A DNA stretch of 64,000 nucleotides from Candidatus Edwardsbacteria bacterium RifOxyA12_full_54_48 (GCA_001777915.1 MFFN01000004.1:681744-745743), one strand, 5' to 3'; positions 25,401 through 33,605 are shown, counted from the first letter of the stretch. Numbers and translations: made by a program. Notes: a model not told the origin generated them from the letters alone.

Positions 25401-27888
25401 GGAAAACGAGATCATCGATCGATTGATGATAGGTTATGACGATGCTGTAAACGACCAGAAGGGTAATTTTGTAGCGTATATTGATGATATCCAAATATTA
25501 CCCAACTTGCCGGTTTACGATCAATGGTCGGTAGCTCATTTCGGCGGGGATCCCAATGCTACTATCGGCTGGCAGGAACAGACTGGAGGCGGAGCCAAAC
25601 TTGTTATGGACAATAATGGCGGTTCGGTGGGTTGGGTTAATGGACCATGGGCGATAAAAGAATTATTTTTGCCGGTATCTGTTCTTTTTGACGGTATCGT
25701 CAATTGGAGCCAATATGATCCCACTCATGCCTTATTGTTTGCCTTGAAAATATCCGGCGCCGATGGTAAGGAAAGATGGTTATGTTATTCATCCAACGGC
25801 CAGAACCACGCCGGGGAAATAAGCAACGACGGGACTTTTGGATATGTCAATATGGAAACGACAGAAGCGTATAATGTTTGGCAGGATTTCAGCAGAAATA
25901 TTTATACTGACTATAATAACCTTTTTACTGTTGTTCCAAGAAAAGTTGTTGCCATTGGATTAGGCCACTTCTCGTATGCTTCCTGGGATGGTGATTTAGG
26001 CGGTGCAGTTAGAGACATTGCTTTCCGCCGCCAGGATCGCAGATGGTATACATTAGTTGATATTCAAAATGAATTGGCATTGGCATACAATAATGCTGAA
26101 AAGATTACAGTATCCACGGATGGACTGCTGCATTTAAGCTATTCTGGGGAAGACAGTGTTTATTACACTTCCTCTGGGGACGACGGTCAGACTTGGACGA
26201 CACCATATGCTATTGAAGGCGGCAGTTTGCCCGTCATTGCCGTTGACAGTAAGAATGCACCGGCTATTTCCTGGATAAAACAATGGGAACCAAACCTGGG
26301 TGGTGGTGTATATTTTAGCTATAAAACTGCTTCCGGATGGAGCCCTGCAGATACATTAACCTTTATGGATGCTGTGCCATGGGATTACATCTGTGGGTAT
26401 TCGCCACCGTCAATGTCCATAACAAATGATACAGTATCTCTGGTTTATGAGAAATCGTATGGTGGTGGTATTCCACCATACATATCAAAGGGCTGGGCTT
26501 TGCATCAAATAAGATTTGCCCTAGGCAATGTCAACGCTAAAAAAGATACAGTATTAGACCAATATACTTATACAGTGCCGCCTCCCTGGGCTGTGCCAAC
26601 ATCTGCTTCAATGGCTACGGATTACAAGGGAAATGATCATATCGCCTGGCATAAGCTAGGGAAGATATATTATTCGATGCGGAAAATAGACGGGACATAC
26701 AGTCCGATAGTAGAAATATCCGGACCGGGTTCGGCGGAAAACCCCTCGATAAATATATCCGGTGTAGCCAATGTGGTCTGGGAAGAAGACGGTGATATAT
26801 ACAAACGAACCGGTTATGACCAGAAATGGGATCCGATCATAAATATCAGCCAGTCTTCATCTGCATCGATGATGCCTTATATATGCGGCAGCGATATTCT
26901 ATGGACCGAAGATGTCTCGAACGATTATGAGGTATTTAAGACTACATACAGCACGGAAAAGATGACATATGTTGCGCCGGATAATTTGTCGAGTACCGAT
27001 TATGCATCAATATTCCCCCATGAATTTAAAGTACAGACAGCAATTGGCACAAAAACGTATTGCATTTGGGCGGAAGAGATTGAACCAGCGGTGCTGTGGG
27101 GTCTGACTTTTATGGTAGATACAACGGCCTTGGAGCCTGTTTATGCTGTTGACGTCGGACAAGAAACGCCTTCAATATTCAATGTGCAAAGAAATGGCTT
27201 CATTATCTATGAATCGCAAGCCAAAACTGACGACAATGCAGTAGAGCCTTATAAGACCGTAGATTATGATTCTACGGAATTGATATATTGTTTTGATAAC
27301 GTTGATCCCAATAAAAAGCATAAGATATTGCTTAGTTTTTATCATGAAAGCGGTGATGATATTAAGATGAAACCATATGTCAACGATTTGCCGCTGGGTG
27401 AGATAAAGGTGAAGTCCGGTGAAGAAGTGATATTGGACAAGCAGTTATCGGAAGCAAGCAATAGGGATGGTCAGATAATAGTGCGTATTGAGAAAAGTAA
27501 AGGAACAATGGCTGTTTGCGGAAAGATACTTATTCATGAAGTCATCAAGGGCAATGGAAACGGGAAGGGTGGCGCACAGCTTGCCGAGCTTGGCAACATT
27601 GGTCAAACCTTTATATACAAGCTATTTCAGAACGCGCCAAATCCGTTCAACGGCCAGACCAGGATCAGCTACCAGTTGGCAAAACCCGGCAATGTCAGCC
27701 TGAAGATCTACAATACGCTGGGGCAATTGGTAAACACCCTAGTTGAGGGCCATCAGCAGCCAGGCATTTATGCCGCGATATGGAATGGTAGGGACAATTC
27801 AGGGAGAACAACAGCCAACGGGGTTTACTTCTATCGTTTGGAAGCAGGCGATTTCAAGGCAACAAAGAAAATGGTCATTCTTAAATAG
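22411..27888 (+). CDS. Giant secreted surface protein with NHL-like repeats, duplicated modules and Por-type sorting domain
   Basis: 1825 residues. Signal peptide ending CLAEQ. Residues ~95-310 carry NHL-like beta-propeller phrases (GNGQFQFPQGIAADVNGNIF). Two ~370-residue modules follow (about 451-840 and 845-1210); each begins with SGFE, contains a jelly-roll-like part with FDDV/YIDDI, then QW-x-A-x-x-FGG, WVNGP, and ends GHFSY...GG-V. A second propeller-like stretch (about 1215-1560) has Asp-box-like turns (SGDDGQTW). The last ~85 residues (FQNAPNPFNGQTRISYQL, then GVYFYRLEAG and KKMVILK) form the FlgD-like/Por-secretion sorting domain. Export through the type IX-like route and attachment at the cell surface is the expected fate. 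It ends the cargo operon and is followed by a terminator. Confidence 0.8.
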   Translation: MKCNNFILYCLILCISTMCLAEQTTLIFETAVDVDNTWPIPDIYSDKICDNLIKDNMGGLILFKIPWGVAALYKQRTDGKWLASTIIADNGFNRLVCGESYNGSINTYGSYGTGNGQFQFPQGIAADVNGNIFVADFRGSRIVWLTYDITTNTISFKQNITGGNLLNPKDVDIDDRGTPTDPADDAIWVTDWTGNKLIKYKRSGNIFIYDRSISELNGIEMRTPSGISLVSFTEEEPRLYVINDNGKKINGWEAPTGSCLTSVETDHFGNVWAVDAIGKIHKFGYYLNYLTSIGNAGSNVGQFLVPKDFAVARSLTNNGNFYKSGSVVISEKWTSNTGGQTWVIGADIVNLTGTYDEHYRIVSWDCIVTDNAEITAQVINYNTGAIVATLIDEGWHFAGALRLNWYEPPETYGKYYLRMTITSSYSSNGVPTVNNKVITSSIIEVPVGYAINFHSGFESNYIWPIDAEYPACENVVEYNNNITSYDASGIWAIPMWYIPHSGLYSYLVKGYDQSSSTTNDYIYWRLFNRDIKITENSVLYFWRRVRTSPGGQGRIFIDAKLKNGKVIRDIFNNGTYLCDQKGKRIHPSFARPDPVDWNSWCFYAINLSSLTGEYIDYIMIGYDDDNNESGSFEVFFDDVTIEQYYPYKNQWYAERFGGNSKIDLSFNTDNYEGGAELKLNVLETTSPGTWVNGPLLRNNIDDVPVAPNMRVTWEQYDRNHSLLFELLVQGSDGQDRWLIYGANASNHWDTDQGFVDMGIGQKLPEGSGMPRASRLNVWEKFSRNINDDYFAEFDVSASSIKELRLGHFSYTGWSVGDHGGTVKNIEFTDVPVTSFVSGFEEGQYTPFADTTYENTIVPYFAGPVGAENGVNPHAGNKMYKIQGTDVNLPIAKVAAVSGAIDGKTFWNVYDPYVKIGKGSCLSFWMHVYASPTNYGQIFVDATTKSGKRFSQLIAPSNIYLCDNSGMRITPSVHKAAMGEWVNYVVNLSNSTAYPTGLENEIIDRLMIGYDDAVNDQKGNFVAYIDDIQILPNLPVYDQWSVAHFGGDPNATIGWQEQTGGGAKLVMDNNGGSVGWVNGPWAIKELFLPVSVLFDGIVNWSQYDPTHALLFALKISGADGKERWLCYSSNGQNHAGEISNDGTFGYVNMETTEAYNVWQDFSRNIYTDYNNLFTVVPRKVVAIGLGHFSYASWDGDLGGAVRDIAFRRQDRRWYTLVDIQNELALAYNNAEKITVSTDGLLHLSYSGEDSVYYTSSGDDGQTWTTPYAIEGGSLPVIAVDSKNAPAISWIKQWEPNLGGGVYFSYKTASGWSPADTLTFMDAVPWDYICGYSPPSMSITNDTVSLVYEKSYGGGIPPYISKGWALHQIRFALGNVNAKKDTVLDQYTYTVPPPWAVPTSASMATDYKGNDHIAWHKLGKIYYSMRKIDGTYSPIVEISGPGSAENPSINISGVANVVWEEDGDIYKRTGYDQKWDPIINISQSSSASMMPYICGSDILWTEDVSNDYEVFKTTYSTEKMTYVAPDNLSSTDYASIFPHEFKVQTAIGTKTYCIWAEEIEPAVLWGLTFMVDTTALEPVYAVDVGQETPSIFNVQRNGFIIYESQAKTDDNAVEPYKTVDYDSTELIYCFDNVDPNKKHKILLSFYHESGDDIKMKPYVNDLPLGEIKVKSGEEVILDKQLSEASNRDGQIIVRIEKSKGTMAVCGKILIHEVIKGNGNGKGGAQLAELGNIGQTFIYKLFQNAPNPFNGQTRISYQLAKPGNVSLKIYNTLGQLVNTLVEGHQQPGIYAAIWNGRDNSGRTTANGVYFYRLEAGDFKATKKMVILK

Positions 27889-27902
27889 AGTTGGTACCAA
27901 CC

Positions 27903-27935
27903 AAACGAGGTGGTTTTTAAAAGACCACCTCGTTT
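27903..27935 (+). terminator. Terminator of the cargo operon
   Basis: 12-bp perfect stem AAACGAGGTGGT/ACCACCTCGTTT, 15 bp after the stop of the giant protein gene. T tract is weak. Confidence 0.7.
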
Positions 27936-27960
27936 CAATATGTCCCCATAGAATCCACTA

Positions 27961-27987
27961 TTACTGGCTTTACTGGGCTTACTGGCC
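27961..27987 (-). repeat. Right iteron array, three 9-bp units opposite to the left array
   Basis: TTACTGGCT, TTACTGGGC and TTACTGGCC run head to tail; on the minus strand they read GGCCAGTAA, GCCCAGTAA and AGCCAGTAA. This shares 19 contiguous bases with the left array at 2523-2541 in inverted orientation. It lies 145 bp from the right att core. Confidence 0.75.
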
Positions 27988-28131
27988 TTTGCTACAAGGG
28001 TACCCCATAGTTTGAAAAATTTACGTTTTGGCAAGATAGGCGGGAGCCGTGCAGTATTATCACTTATTCGGTGGATAAGGTGGTAAAGTCTGCCCCTCCT
28101 CTATAAAATAGGTTCTAAATACACGGACTAC

Positions 28132-28141
28132 CGCCCACCAT
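28132..28141 (+). repeat. Right attachment-site core of the integrative element
   Basis: Second copy of CGCCCACCAT. The sequence left of it shows no further tRNA identity, and the sequence right of it is chromosomal and begins with a terminator, as expected for the original downstream flank of tRNA-Val. Confidence 0.7.
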
Positions 28142-28156
28142 AATGAACATAATTAG

Positions 28157-28184
28157 AACCCGGCAGCACGGCTGCCGGGTTTTT
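28157..28184 (+). terminator. Stranded terminator, probably of tRNA-Val
   Basis: Stem AACCCGGCAGC/GCTGCCGGGTT with loop ACG, followed by TTTT. No gene ends just before it in the present arrangement. In the reconstructed empty site it would stand 16 bp behind the tRNA-Val CCA end. Confidence 0.8.
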
Positions 28185-28380
28185 CATTAAAAAGCCGGTT
28201 TTTCTTGTTGCGCAAAAGACTATTTTCATGTAATATTATCGGGCCGTATTTTGCCAGAAGAAATGCCCCGGCAGACCGATGTTTCTTCTGGGTGGACCGG
28301 CCCATGGGAAATTCAGGCGGTCTGCGGCCGGCCAATGTCTGGTGTTTTCAATTGACAGAATGATCACGGGAAGGAACGAT

Positions 28381-31300
28381 ATGGAGAACGACGGATTTCC
28401 CCGGCGCTATAAGATGATCCGGACCCTGGGGCAGGGCGGCTTCGGTCGGGTATTCCTGGCCAGGGACCTGGCGGCCGGCAGGGACGTGGCATTGAAGATG
28501 GCCTCCGGGCCATTTTGTCATTTGTTGAGGAACGAGTACATCCGGCTGCACCGGTTCCGGCATCCCGGGCTTCCGGAGGTTTACGACTTTTCGCTTTCCC
28601 CCCAAGGGGAAAGCGGGTATCTGTCCCTGGAATACTGCCCCGGGGAGTCCCTTTCCCAGATGCTGGCCCCGGGGGCCATGCCCCCGGCCGACGCCCTGCC
28701 CATTCTGGAAAAGCTTTGCCGGATCCTGTCGTACCTTCATCAGCGGGGCCTGGTCCATGGTGATATAAAACCCGATAACGTCATGGTCTCCGGCCTTTCG
28801 GTCAAATTGCTGGATCTGGGACAGGCCGGAACCGCCGGGGCCGCCCCGGGCTGCGGCACGCCGGCCTATGCCCCGCCCGAATCGCTGTCGGGACAGGGCG
28901 CCATTATCCGGGCGTCAGACGTCTACAGTCTGGGCCTGCTGCTGTTCCAGATGCTGACCGGGGAACTTCCCCGCCCGGAGGTCAGGCTCAACCGGAACGA
29001 GCCCCTGGCGGTCCAAATAAAAGAACGCTTTTCGGGGCCGGTGGCTGATCTGCTGGTAAAAATGCTTCGTTACGATCCCATCGAGCGGTACGATTCTGCC
29101 GGGTCTCTGCTGGAGGCGGGCTGCCAGGCCGGGATATTTTCCCCGGATCAGGAACTGGTGAGGTTCGCTTACGCATCGTCCCCGGCGGCTTTGCGGGAAG
29201 CCTTGGGTCATGATGACCCGGCCAAACCACGTCTGGTGAAGCTGGCCGGCGGGCAGGGAAGCGGCCGGACCGGCCTGTTGAAAGAGATCGATTTTATCAG
29301 CCGGCTCAGGGGCCGGGACAGCTATTACCTGGACCTGAAAAGCCTCCCGAAAAACGATATCCCGGATTTTGATTTCGCCGAAGGCGCCCTTCTTCTGATC
29401 GACCATATAAAGCCTTTCGATCCCCGGCTGGAAAAACTGTCCGGGACGGGGCGCTGGAGCATAATCTGCGCCGGAGGGGGCCCCGACGATCCTTCAGTCC
29501 CATCCACGGCGCGAGAGATTTCAATTGGGCCGGCCACGGAAGATCTTTATCGCCGTATCTTAAAAGGCTGTTTTGAGGATATCAGCCTCTATGACCTGGG
29601 TCTGCTGGCATGCCGGATTTGCGAGGAAACCGGCGATGATGTTGGGCGGGCCGAGGAGCTGATCCAATTTTACCTGCGGAGCGGGTGGATCTCAAAAAAG
29701 GAGAAGATCCGGCAGGTCAAATGGCCGGAGATCCTGGCCAATCAGGACCTTCCGGAAAACGGTGCCAGGAGGCTGTCCGATTGGTGGCAGGACCTGTCGG
29801 CCGACCAGAAAACCCTGGCTGGGGCCGCAGCCCTGGGCCAGCTTCCTGCCGGGCAGCCCCTACCGGACCGGTTAAGATACAGGATCGTAAAACGGGGCGA
29901 AAGGTACGCCATAAGCGATGAACAATGTTTAAGGCTGGTGATGGCCGGCTGGGGGCCGGACCAACGCCGGGAACTGATCGGACAGATCGAGCACCAGCCG
30001 GACCCCACCAGCGATTTTTTCTGCCGGGAGGCATACCGGACCTGGTTGCCGGATGGCGAACAGCGGATCCGCCTGACCACCCGGCTGTATGCCAAGATCC
30101 GGCAGCGGGGCGACATCCATCGCACCCTGTTGTTGGCCCGGGAGCTTTTGGCAACGGAAACAACCGATGGGGCCTTTTACCGGGAACTGGCAGAGCAGAT
30201 CACCGACCTGTGCTGCCGGATGGGCCGCTGGAGCGAGGCCCTGGAGTCTTGGCAAAAACTGGAAAATTCCCGGGGCCGGGACTGGAAATACTGGAAGCGG
30301 CTGTTCTATATCATTTCCAACGGCAAGTTTTATGAGGAGGCGGAGAACAAGATAAAACTTCTGGCCGGGAGGATCGGTGAGCTGGATCCGGAATTGGCCC
30401 TTTTAGGCCAGAGTTATCAGGGATATCTCCGGGGGATCAGGGACGGCTCCGATGATTCGGACCGGATCCTGCGGGAATGCCTGAGCAGAGGAAAGGAACT
30501 GGGCAGCCCCAGGGCCATGATGGCTGCCGCCGAGCTGCAGGGCATATATCATTATCAGAAAAGCCGCTGGGATCTGGCCATAGAACCCCTGGAGACGGCA
30601 ATGCAGCTATGGAACCAGGATACCGCTGGTTATGAAAAATCCCGGATCCTGGCTTTTTACGGGAACACCCTGGGGATACTGGGTTCCCCGGAGAAGGCCA
30701 GGGACAGACTGGAAGAGGCCGTCTCCCATGCCGCCTCAGCGATCCCGGATCAGGCCCTGGGAAAGATGCACTACAGCTTGGGGTCGGTATATTTTAACCT
30801 CCGGGATTGGGACCGGGCCGAGGAGGCATATCGGCAGAGCATGTACCACCTGATGGGCGTCGGCAGCCAGCAGTATTTAACAGAAGCCCTGACCGGCCTG
30901 GCAAACATCGCCATGAACAAGGGCGGCTATGCGGCGGCCCACCGGTTCCTTCTGGCGCTTTTGGCCGGAGCCGGCAAAGGGGACCGGGAGCGCGGCCTGA
31001 CAGCCAGTCTGTCCAACCTGAGCATCGTCGAAAGCCTGTTGGGCCAAAAGGAGCTGGCGGCAATCCATATCGCCAAGGCGCTGGAGATCAGCCGACGACC
31101 GGACAGCGTTTGCGGTCCGGCGGCAGTGCTGAAGGTCAGGGCCGGTCTGGAGCTGGAACAGGGTAAGTGGCCCCGGGCCATTGCCACCTATCAAGAAGCA
31201 ATGGAGAATTATCACCAGCTGGGCATTGCTCCGGATCCCGAGATATTGGCCGACCTGTCCTTTGCCGAGCACCGGAACGGCAATACCAGCCTGGCCCGGG

Positions 31301-33117
31301 AATACCTGTCCCGGGCGAAAGAAAATCCCCAGAATAACAGCATATTAACCGGTCAGATAAAAATCGTGGAGGGCATTCTGCAAATGGTCGATGATAACAC
31401 CGGAAAACAGGGTTTGAAAACAGCGATCGAGGCCGGACGGGAGCTTATGGAGAAAGGAGATAGATTCAATGCCGCCAACTGTTGGCTGCGGGCGGCCGAG
31501 GAAGCGGTCGAGCGGGGCCGCCCGGAGTTGCTGGAAAAAGTCCTGCCCTGGCTGGTCCGGGCCGAATCTCTATTCATCGAAATGGGAACCCCCGATCACT
31601 TGGGCAGGGCCCGGGAGATGATGCTTCGGGCGAACCGCATCTGCTTCGACCGGCCGGACCGGGAAACATTTTCACCAAACCTGCTGAACGGCATCTATCG
31701 GCTGGCCGGCCTGCTGGCCACCGAAGTGGGCCAGCGGGATCTGGCTGGCGAATCGCTCAAGCTGGCGCTGGAGATGACCGGCGCGGAACGCGGGGCCCTT
31801 TTCCTGCTGGACCAAGACCTGCAGATAACCATGGTCGCTCAGATAGACCTGGATGACCAGACCAGAAAGGACGCCCTGGAATTTTCGGCCACCGCCGTCC
31901 GGGCCGCCGCCGGCCAGGGCCGGCTGATCATATCCAATGACGCCTCTTTGGATGAGGCCTTCCGCTCGCGGCTCAGCGTGCAGCGAAACATCATCCGCTC
32001 GCTGCTGTGCGTCCCCCTGCATTTTCGGGAAGGGGCGGCCGGGGCCGTCTATCTGGACTCCCGGGTCACCAGCGGCCTGTTCGGGGACAGACAGAGGGAG
32101 TTCCTGCTGGCCCTGGCCGGCATCATCGGGGCGGTCCTGGAAAGCGGCCAGCTGATCAGCCGGCTCCGTTTCGATCAAGCGGCGGCCGGATCCCAGGAGA
32201 ACGACATCTCCGACTTGATCATCGGCCAATCTCCCCCGGTCAGGCAGATGATCCAGCGGATCAAGACCGTTGCCCAGGCGGACATCACCGTCATGCTGGA
32301 CGGCGAATCAGGATCCGGCAAGGAACTGGCGGCTTTGGCGGTCCACAGATTATCGTTCCGGGGGAAGCGCAAGTTCCTGGCCCTGGATTGCGGCTCGCTT
32401 CCGGAGACCCTGTTGGAATCGGAGCTGTTCGGTTATGTTAGGGGTGCCTTCACCGGCGCCGGCAAAGACAAGCCCGGACTGTTCGAATCGGCCGATGGCG
32501 GCACGGTATTCTTGGACGAGATCGCCAGCGCCAGCCAGGCGGTTCAGTCCCGCTTGCTGAGGGTGCTGGAGAGTGGGGAGATCAGAAGGGTGGGAGAGTC
32601 CGAGAGCCGGACGGTGGACGTCCGGGTGATCTGCGCCACCAATAAAGATCTGGAGACAGAGATCAACGAAGGCCGTTTTAGGGAGGACCTGTACTATCGG
32701 CTTAAGGTGATGACCATTCCCATTCCCCCGTTAAGGGAAAGGAGCGGAGACATACTGCTGTTGACCGAATATTTCAAAGAAAAGTATTGCCGCAAATTCG
32801 GCAAGATCGGGCTCCGGTTTGATTCCGAGGCCAAGCAGCAGATGATCGGACATGTCTGGCCGGGCAACGTCCGTGAATTGGAGAATACCGTCCAAAGGGC
32901 GGTGCTGCTGACGAATAAAAAGGCCATCACCCCCAGGGAACTGGAGATATCCCCGGGTTTGAGCGAAGGCCAGAATAAATATCAGAACGATCGTCGCCCG
33001 GATATACTCGAGGCCGTTAAAAATTTTAATGGAAATATCTCTCAAGCGGCCAAAGCATTAGGGGTATCCCGCCGTCATCTGTACCGGCTGATGGAAAAAC
33101 ACAATATTAAAGTGTGA
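28381..33117 (+). CDS. Ser/Thr kinase-TPR-GAF-sigma54 activator fusion protein
   Basis: 1578 residues. N-terminal Hanks-type kinase: GQGGFGRVF glycine loop, VALK lysine, HGDIKPDN catalytic loop near 125, DLG instead of DFG, PPE, SDVYSLG. A region with ATPase/STAND-like features follows (about 270-450), then TPR-like helices (about 570-1010), a GAF domain (about 1110-1260) and a sigma54-interaction AAA+ domain: Walker A GESGSGKE near 1308, GAFTGA near 1353 for sigma54 contact, and GTVFLDE. A Fis-type HTH ends the protein (NISQAAKALGVSRRHLYRLM). Start at 28381 follows GGAAGG; the longer frame upstream overlaps the terminator region. It probably senses a signal through kinase/GAF and activates sigma54 promoters. 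Confidence 0.88.
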   Translation: MENDGFPRRYKMIRTLGQGGFGRVFLARDLAAGRDVALKMASGPFCHLLRNEYIRLHRFRHPGLPEVYDFSLSPQGESGYLSLEYCPGESLSQMLAPGAMPPADALPILEKLCRILSYLHQRGLVHGDIKPDNVMVSGLSVKLLDLGQAGTAGAAPGCGTPAYAPPESLSGQGAIIRASDVYSLGLLLFQMLTGELPRPEVRLNRNEPLAVQIKERFSGPVADLLVKMLRYDPIERYDSAGSLLEAGCQAGIFSPDQELVRFAYASSPAALREALGHDDPAKPRLVKLAGGQGSGRTGLLKEIDFISRLRGRDSYYLDLKSLPKNDIPDFDFAEGALLLIDHIKPFDPRLEKLSGTGRWSIICAGGGPDDPSVPSTAREISIGPATEDLYRRILKGCFEDISLYDLGLLACRICEETGDDVGRAEELIQFYLRSGWISKKEKIRQVKWPEILANQDLPENGARRLSDWWQDLSADQKTLAGAAALGQLPAGQPLPDRLRYRIVKRGERYAISDEQCLRLVMAGWGPDQRRELIGQIEHQPDPTSDFFCREAYRTWLPDGEQRIRLTTRLYAKIRQRGDIHRTLLLARELLATETTDGAFYRELAEQITDLCCRMGRWSEALESWQKLENSRGRDWKYWKRLFYIISNGKFYEEAENKIKLLAGRIGELDPELALLGQSYQGYLRGIRDGSDDSDRILRECLSRGKELGSPRAMMAAAELQGIYHYQKSRWDLAIEPLETAMQLWNQDTAGYEKSRILAFYGNTLGILGSPEKARDRLEEAVSHAASAIPDQALGKMHYSLGSVYFNLRDWDRAEEAYRQSMYHLMGVGSQQYLTEALTGLANIAMNKGGYAAAHRFLLALLAGAGKGDRERGLTASLSNLSIVESLLGQKELAAIHIAKALEISRRPDSVCGPAAVLKVRAGLELEQGKWPRAIATYQEAMENYHQLGIAPDPEILADLSFAEHRNGNTSLAREYLSRAKENPQNNSILTGQIKIVEGILQMVDDNTGKQGLKTAIEAGRELMEKGDRFNAANCWLRAAEEAVERGRPELLEKVLPWLVRAESLFIEMGTPDHLGRAREMMLRANRICFDRPDRETFSPNLLNGIYRLAGLLATEVGQRDLAGESLKLALEMTGAERGALFLLDQDLQITMVAQIDLDDQTRKDALEFSATAVRAAAGQGRLIISNDASLDEAFRSRLSVQRNIIRSLLCVPLHFREGAAGAVYLDSRVTSGLFGDRQREFLLALAGIIGAVLESGQLISRLRFDQAAAGSQENDISDLIIGQSPPVRQMIQRIKTVAQADITVMLDGESGSGKELAALAVHRLSFRGKRKFLALDCGSLPETLLESELFGYVRGAFTGAGKDKPGLFESADGGTVFLDEIASASQAVQSRLLRVLESGEIRRVGESESRTVDVRVICATNKDLETEINEGRFREDLYYRLKVMTIPIPPLRERSGDILLLTEYFKEKYCRKFGKIGLRFDSEAKQQMIGHVWPGNVRELENTVQRAVLLTNKKAITPRELEISPGLSEGQNKYQNDRRPDILEAVKNFNGNISQAAKALGVSRRHLYRLMEKHNIKV

Positions 33118-33203
33118 CATTGTGTAAAAAGTGAGACCCAGGGACACATATTTTGTTACTTAAGTAAAATGAACAAGTTATAATATATTATAGTCGTTTA
33201 ATT

Positions 33204-33240
33204 AAAGCGACTGAGACATAATGTCTCAGTCGCTTTTTGT
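33204..33240 (+). terminator. Terminator after the sigma54 activator
   Basis: 13-bp stem AAGCGACTGAGAC/GTCTCAGTCGCTT with a short ATAAT loop, followed by TTTTTG and more T. Confidence 0.85.
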
Positions 33241-33314
33241 TTTTTTCTCCCATCTGAACCACCGTGAAATGGTAAAGACCGTAAAATCAATGAGTTGTAA
33301 TAAATATATATTTT

Positions 33315-33330
33315 TGGCACGATTAATGAA
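33315..33330 (+). promoter_or_regulatory. Possible sigma54 (-24/-12) promoter
   Basis: TGGCAC (33315-33320, preceded by T and followed by GA) is a perfect -24 element. After the standard spacing the -12 element reads ATGAA where TTGCA is expected, so the second half is poor. It lies ~50 bp upstream of the small peptide gene and directly downstream of a sigma54 activator gene. Confidence 0.4.
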
Positions 33331-33380
33331 ACTATAAAAGACAGATGCTCAAACAATCAATCAATAAAATCGGAGACAAA

Positions 33381-33524
33381 ATGAAAAAACTGATTTCCTC
33401 TTTACTGCTGGCAATTCTGCTGGCTTCCCTGGCTGGAACCACTATCGGCTTTGCCGATGACGATCCGCCCCCCACCCCTAACGTGGTCTACCCGGTGCCT
33501 CCGCCTCCTCCGGACGAATTTTAA
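33381..33524 (+). CDS. Small secreted proline-rich peptide
   Basis: 47 residues. Classic signal peptide: MKK, hydrophobic core LISSLLLAILLASLAG, cleavage after GFA. The mature part has about 22 residues, is acidic at both ends and proline-rich (DDDPPPTPNVVYPVPPPPPDEF split by no cysteine). The start has an AGGAG-like site (GGAGAC). Not recognised. Position next to a sigma54 activator with sensor domains, behind a candidate -24 element, makes a signalling peptide or surface-acting peptide possible; a structural role cannot be excluded. Too short for most gene finders. Confidence 0.6.
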   Translation: MKKLISSLLLAILLASLAGTTIGFADDDPPPTPNVVYPVPPPPPDEF

Positions 33525-33545
33525 CCAAAGGTGAAAGGCCGATCA

Positions 33546-33587
33546 ATTTACTGCCGGTCAGGTGGAATTGCCGGCCCGGCAGTAAAT
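33546..33587 (+). promoter_or_regulatory. 12-bp perfect inverted repeat between small genes
   Basis: ATTTACTGCCGG (33546-33557) and CCGGCAGTAAAT (33576-33587) with an 18-bp loop. No T tract follows, so it may be a processing or attenuation hairpin between the peptide gene and the LSm-like gene. Confidence 0.6.
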
Positions 33588-33605
33588 AAAGCTTGAGGAA
33601 TAAAT

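Larger units (their letters stand above)
872..28141. mobile_element. ~27.3 kb integrative element inserted at tRNA-Val
   Basis: Bounded by the tRNA-Val 3' end and by a second copy of the core CGCCCACCAT at 28132-28141. Directly beyond the right copy lies a strong terminator hairpin (28157-28184) that would sit right behind the tRNA if the element were removed. The interior carries a large serine recombinase at the left end, a primase-like replication protein, DUF5131, RadC and ArdC proteins typical of plasmids, phages and ICEs, two defence modules, and an AT-rich cargo operon. No relaxase, type IV secretion, capsid or terminase gene is recognised, so it is neither a complete conjugative element nor a complete prophage. 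It could be a mobilizable or satellite-like element. Confidence 0.75.
33118..33380. other. Region between the sigma54 activator and the small peptide gene
   Basis: 263 bp. It holds the terminator at 33204-33240 and the sigma54-like element at 33315-33330 described separately. Confidence 0.5.

Noticed and set aside
28111-28141. A second tRNA 3' half next to the right att core (GGTTCTAAAT...CGCCCACCA)
   Set aside because: Only the last ~10-13 bases match tRNA-Val; the supposed T arm does not pair, so it is an att site and not a tRNA fragment.
29717-30163. Several long antisense and out-of-frame ORFs inside the kinase/sigma54 gene
   Set aside because: GC-rich coding DNA gives such shadows; the sense protein has clear domains and the antisense frames read as low-complexity arginine/proline strings.
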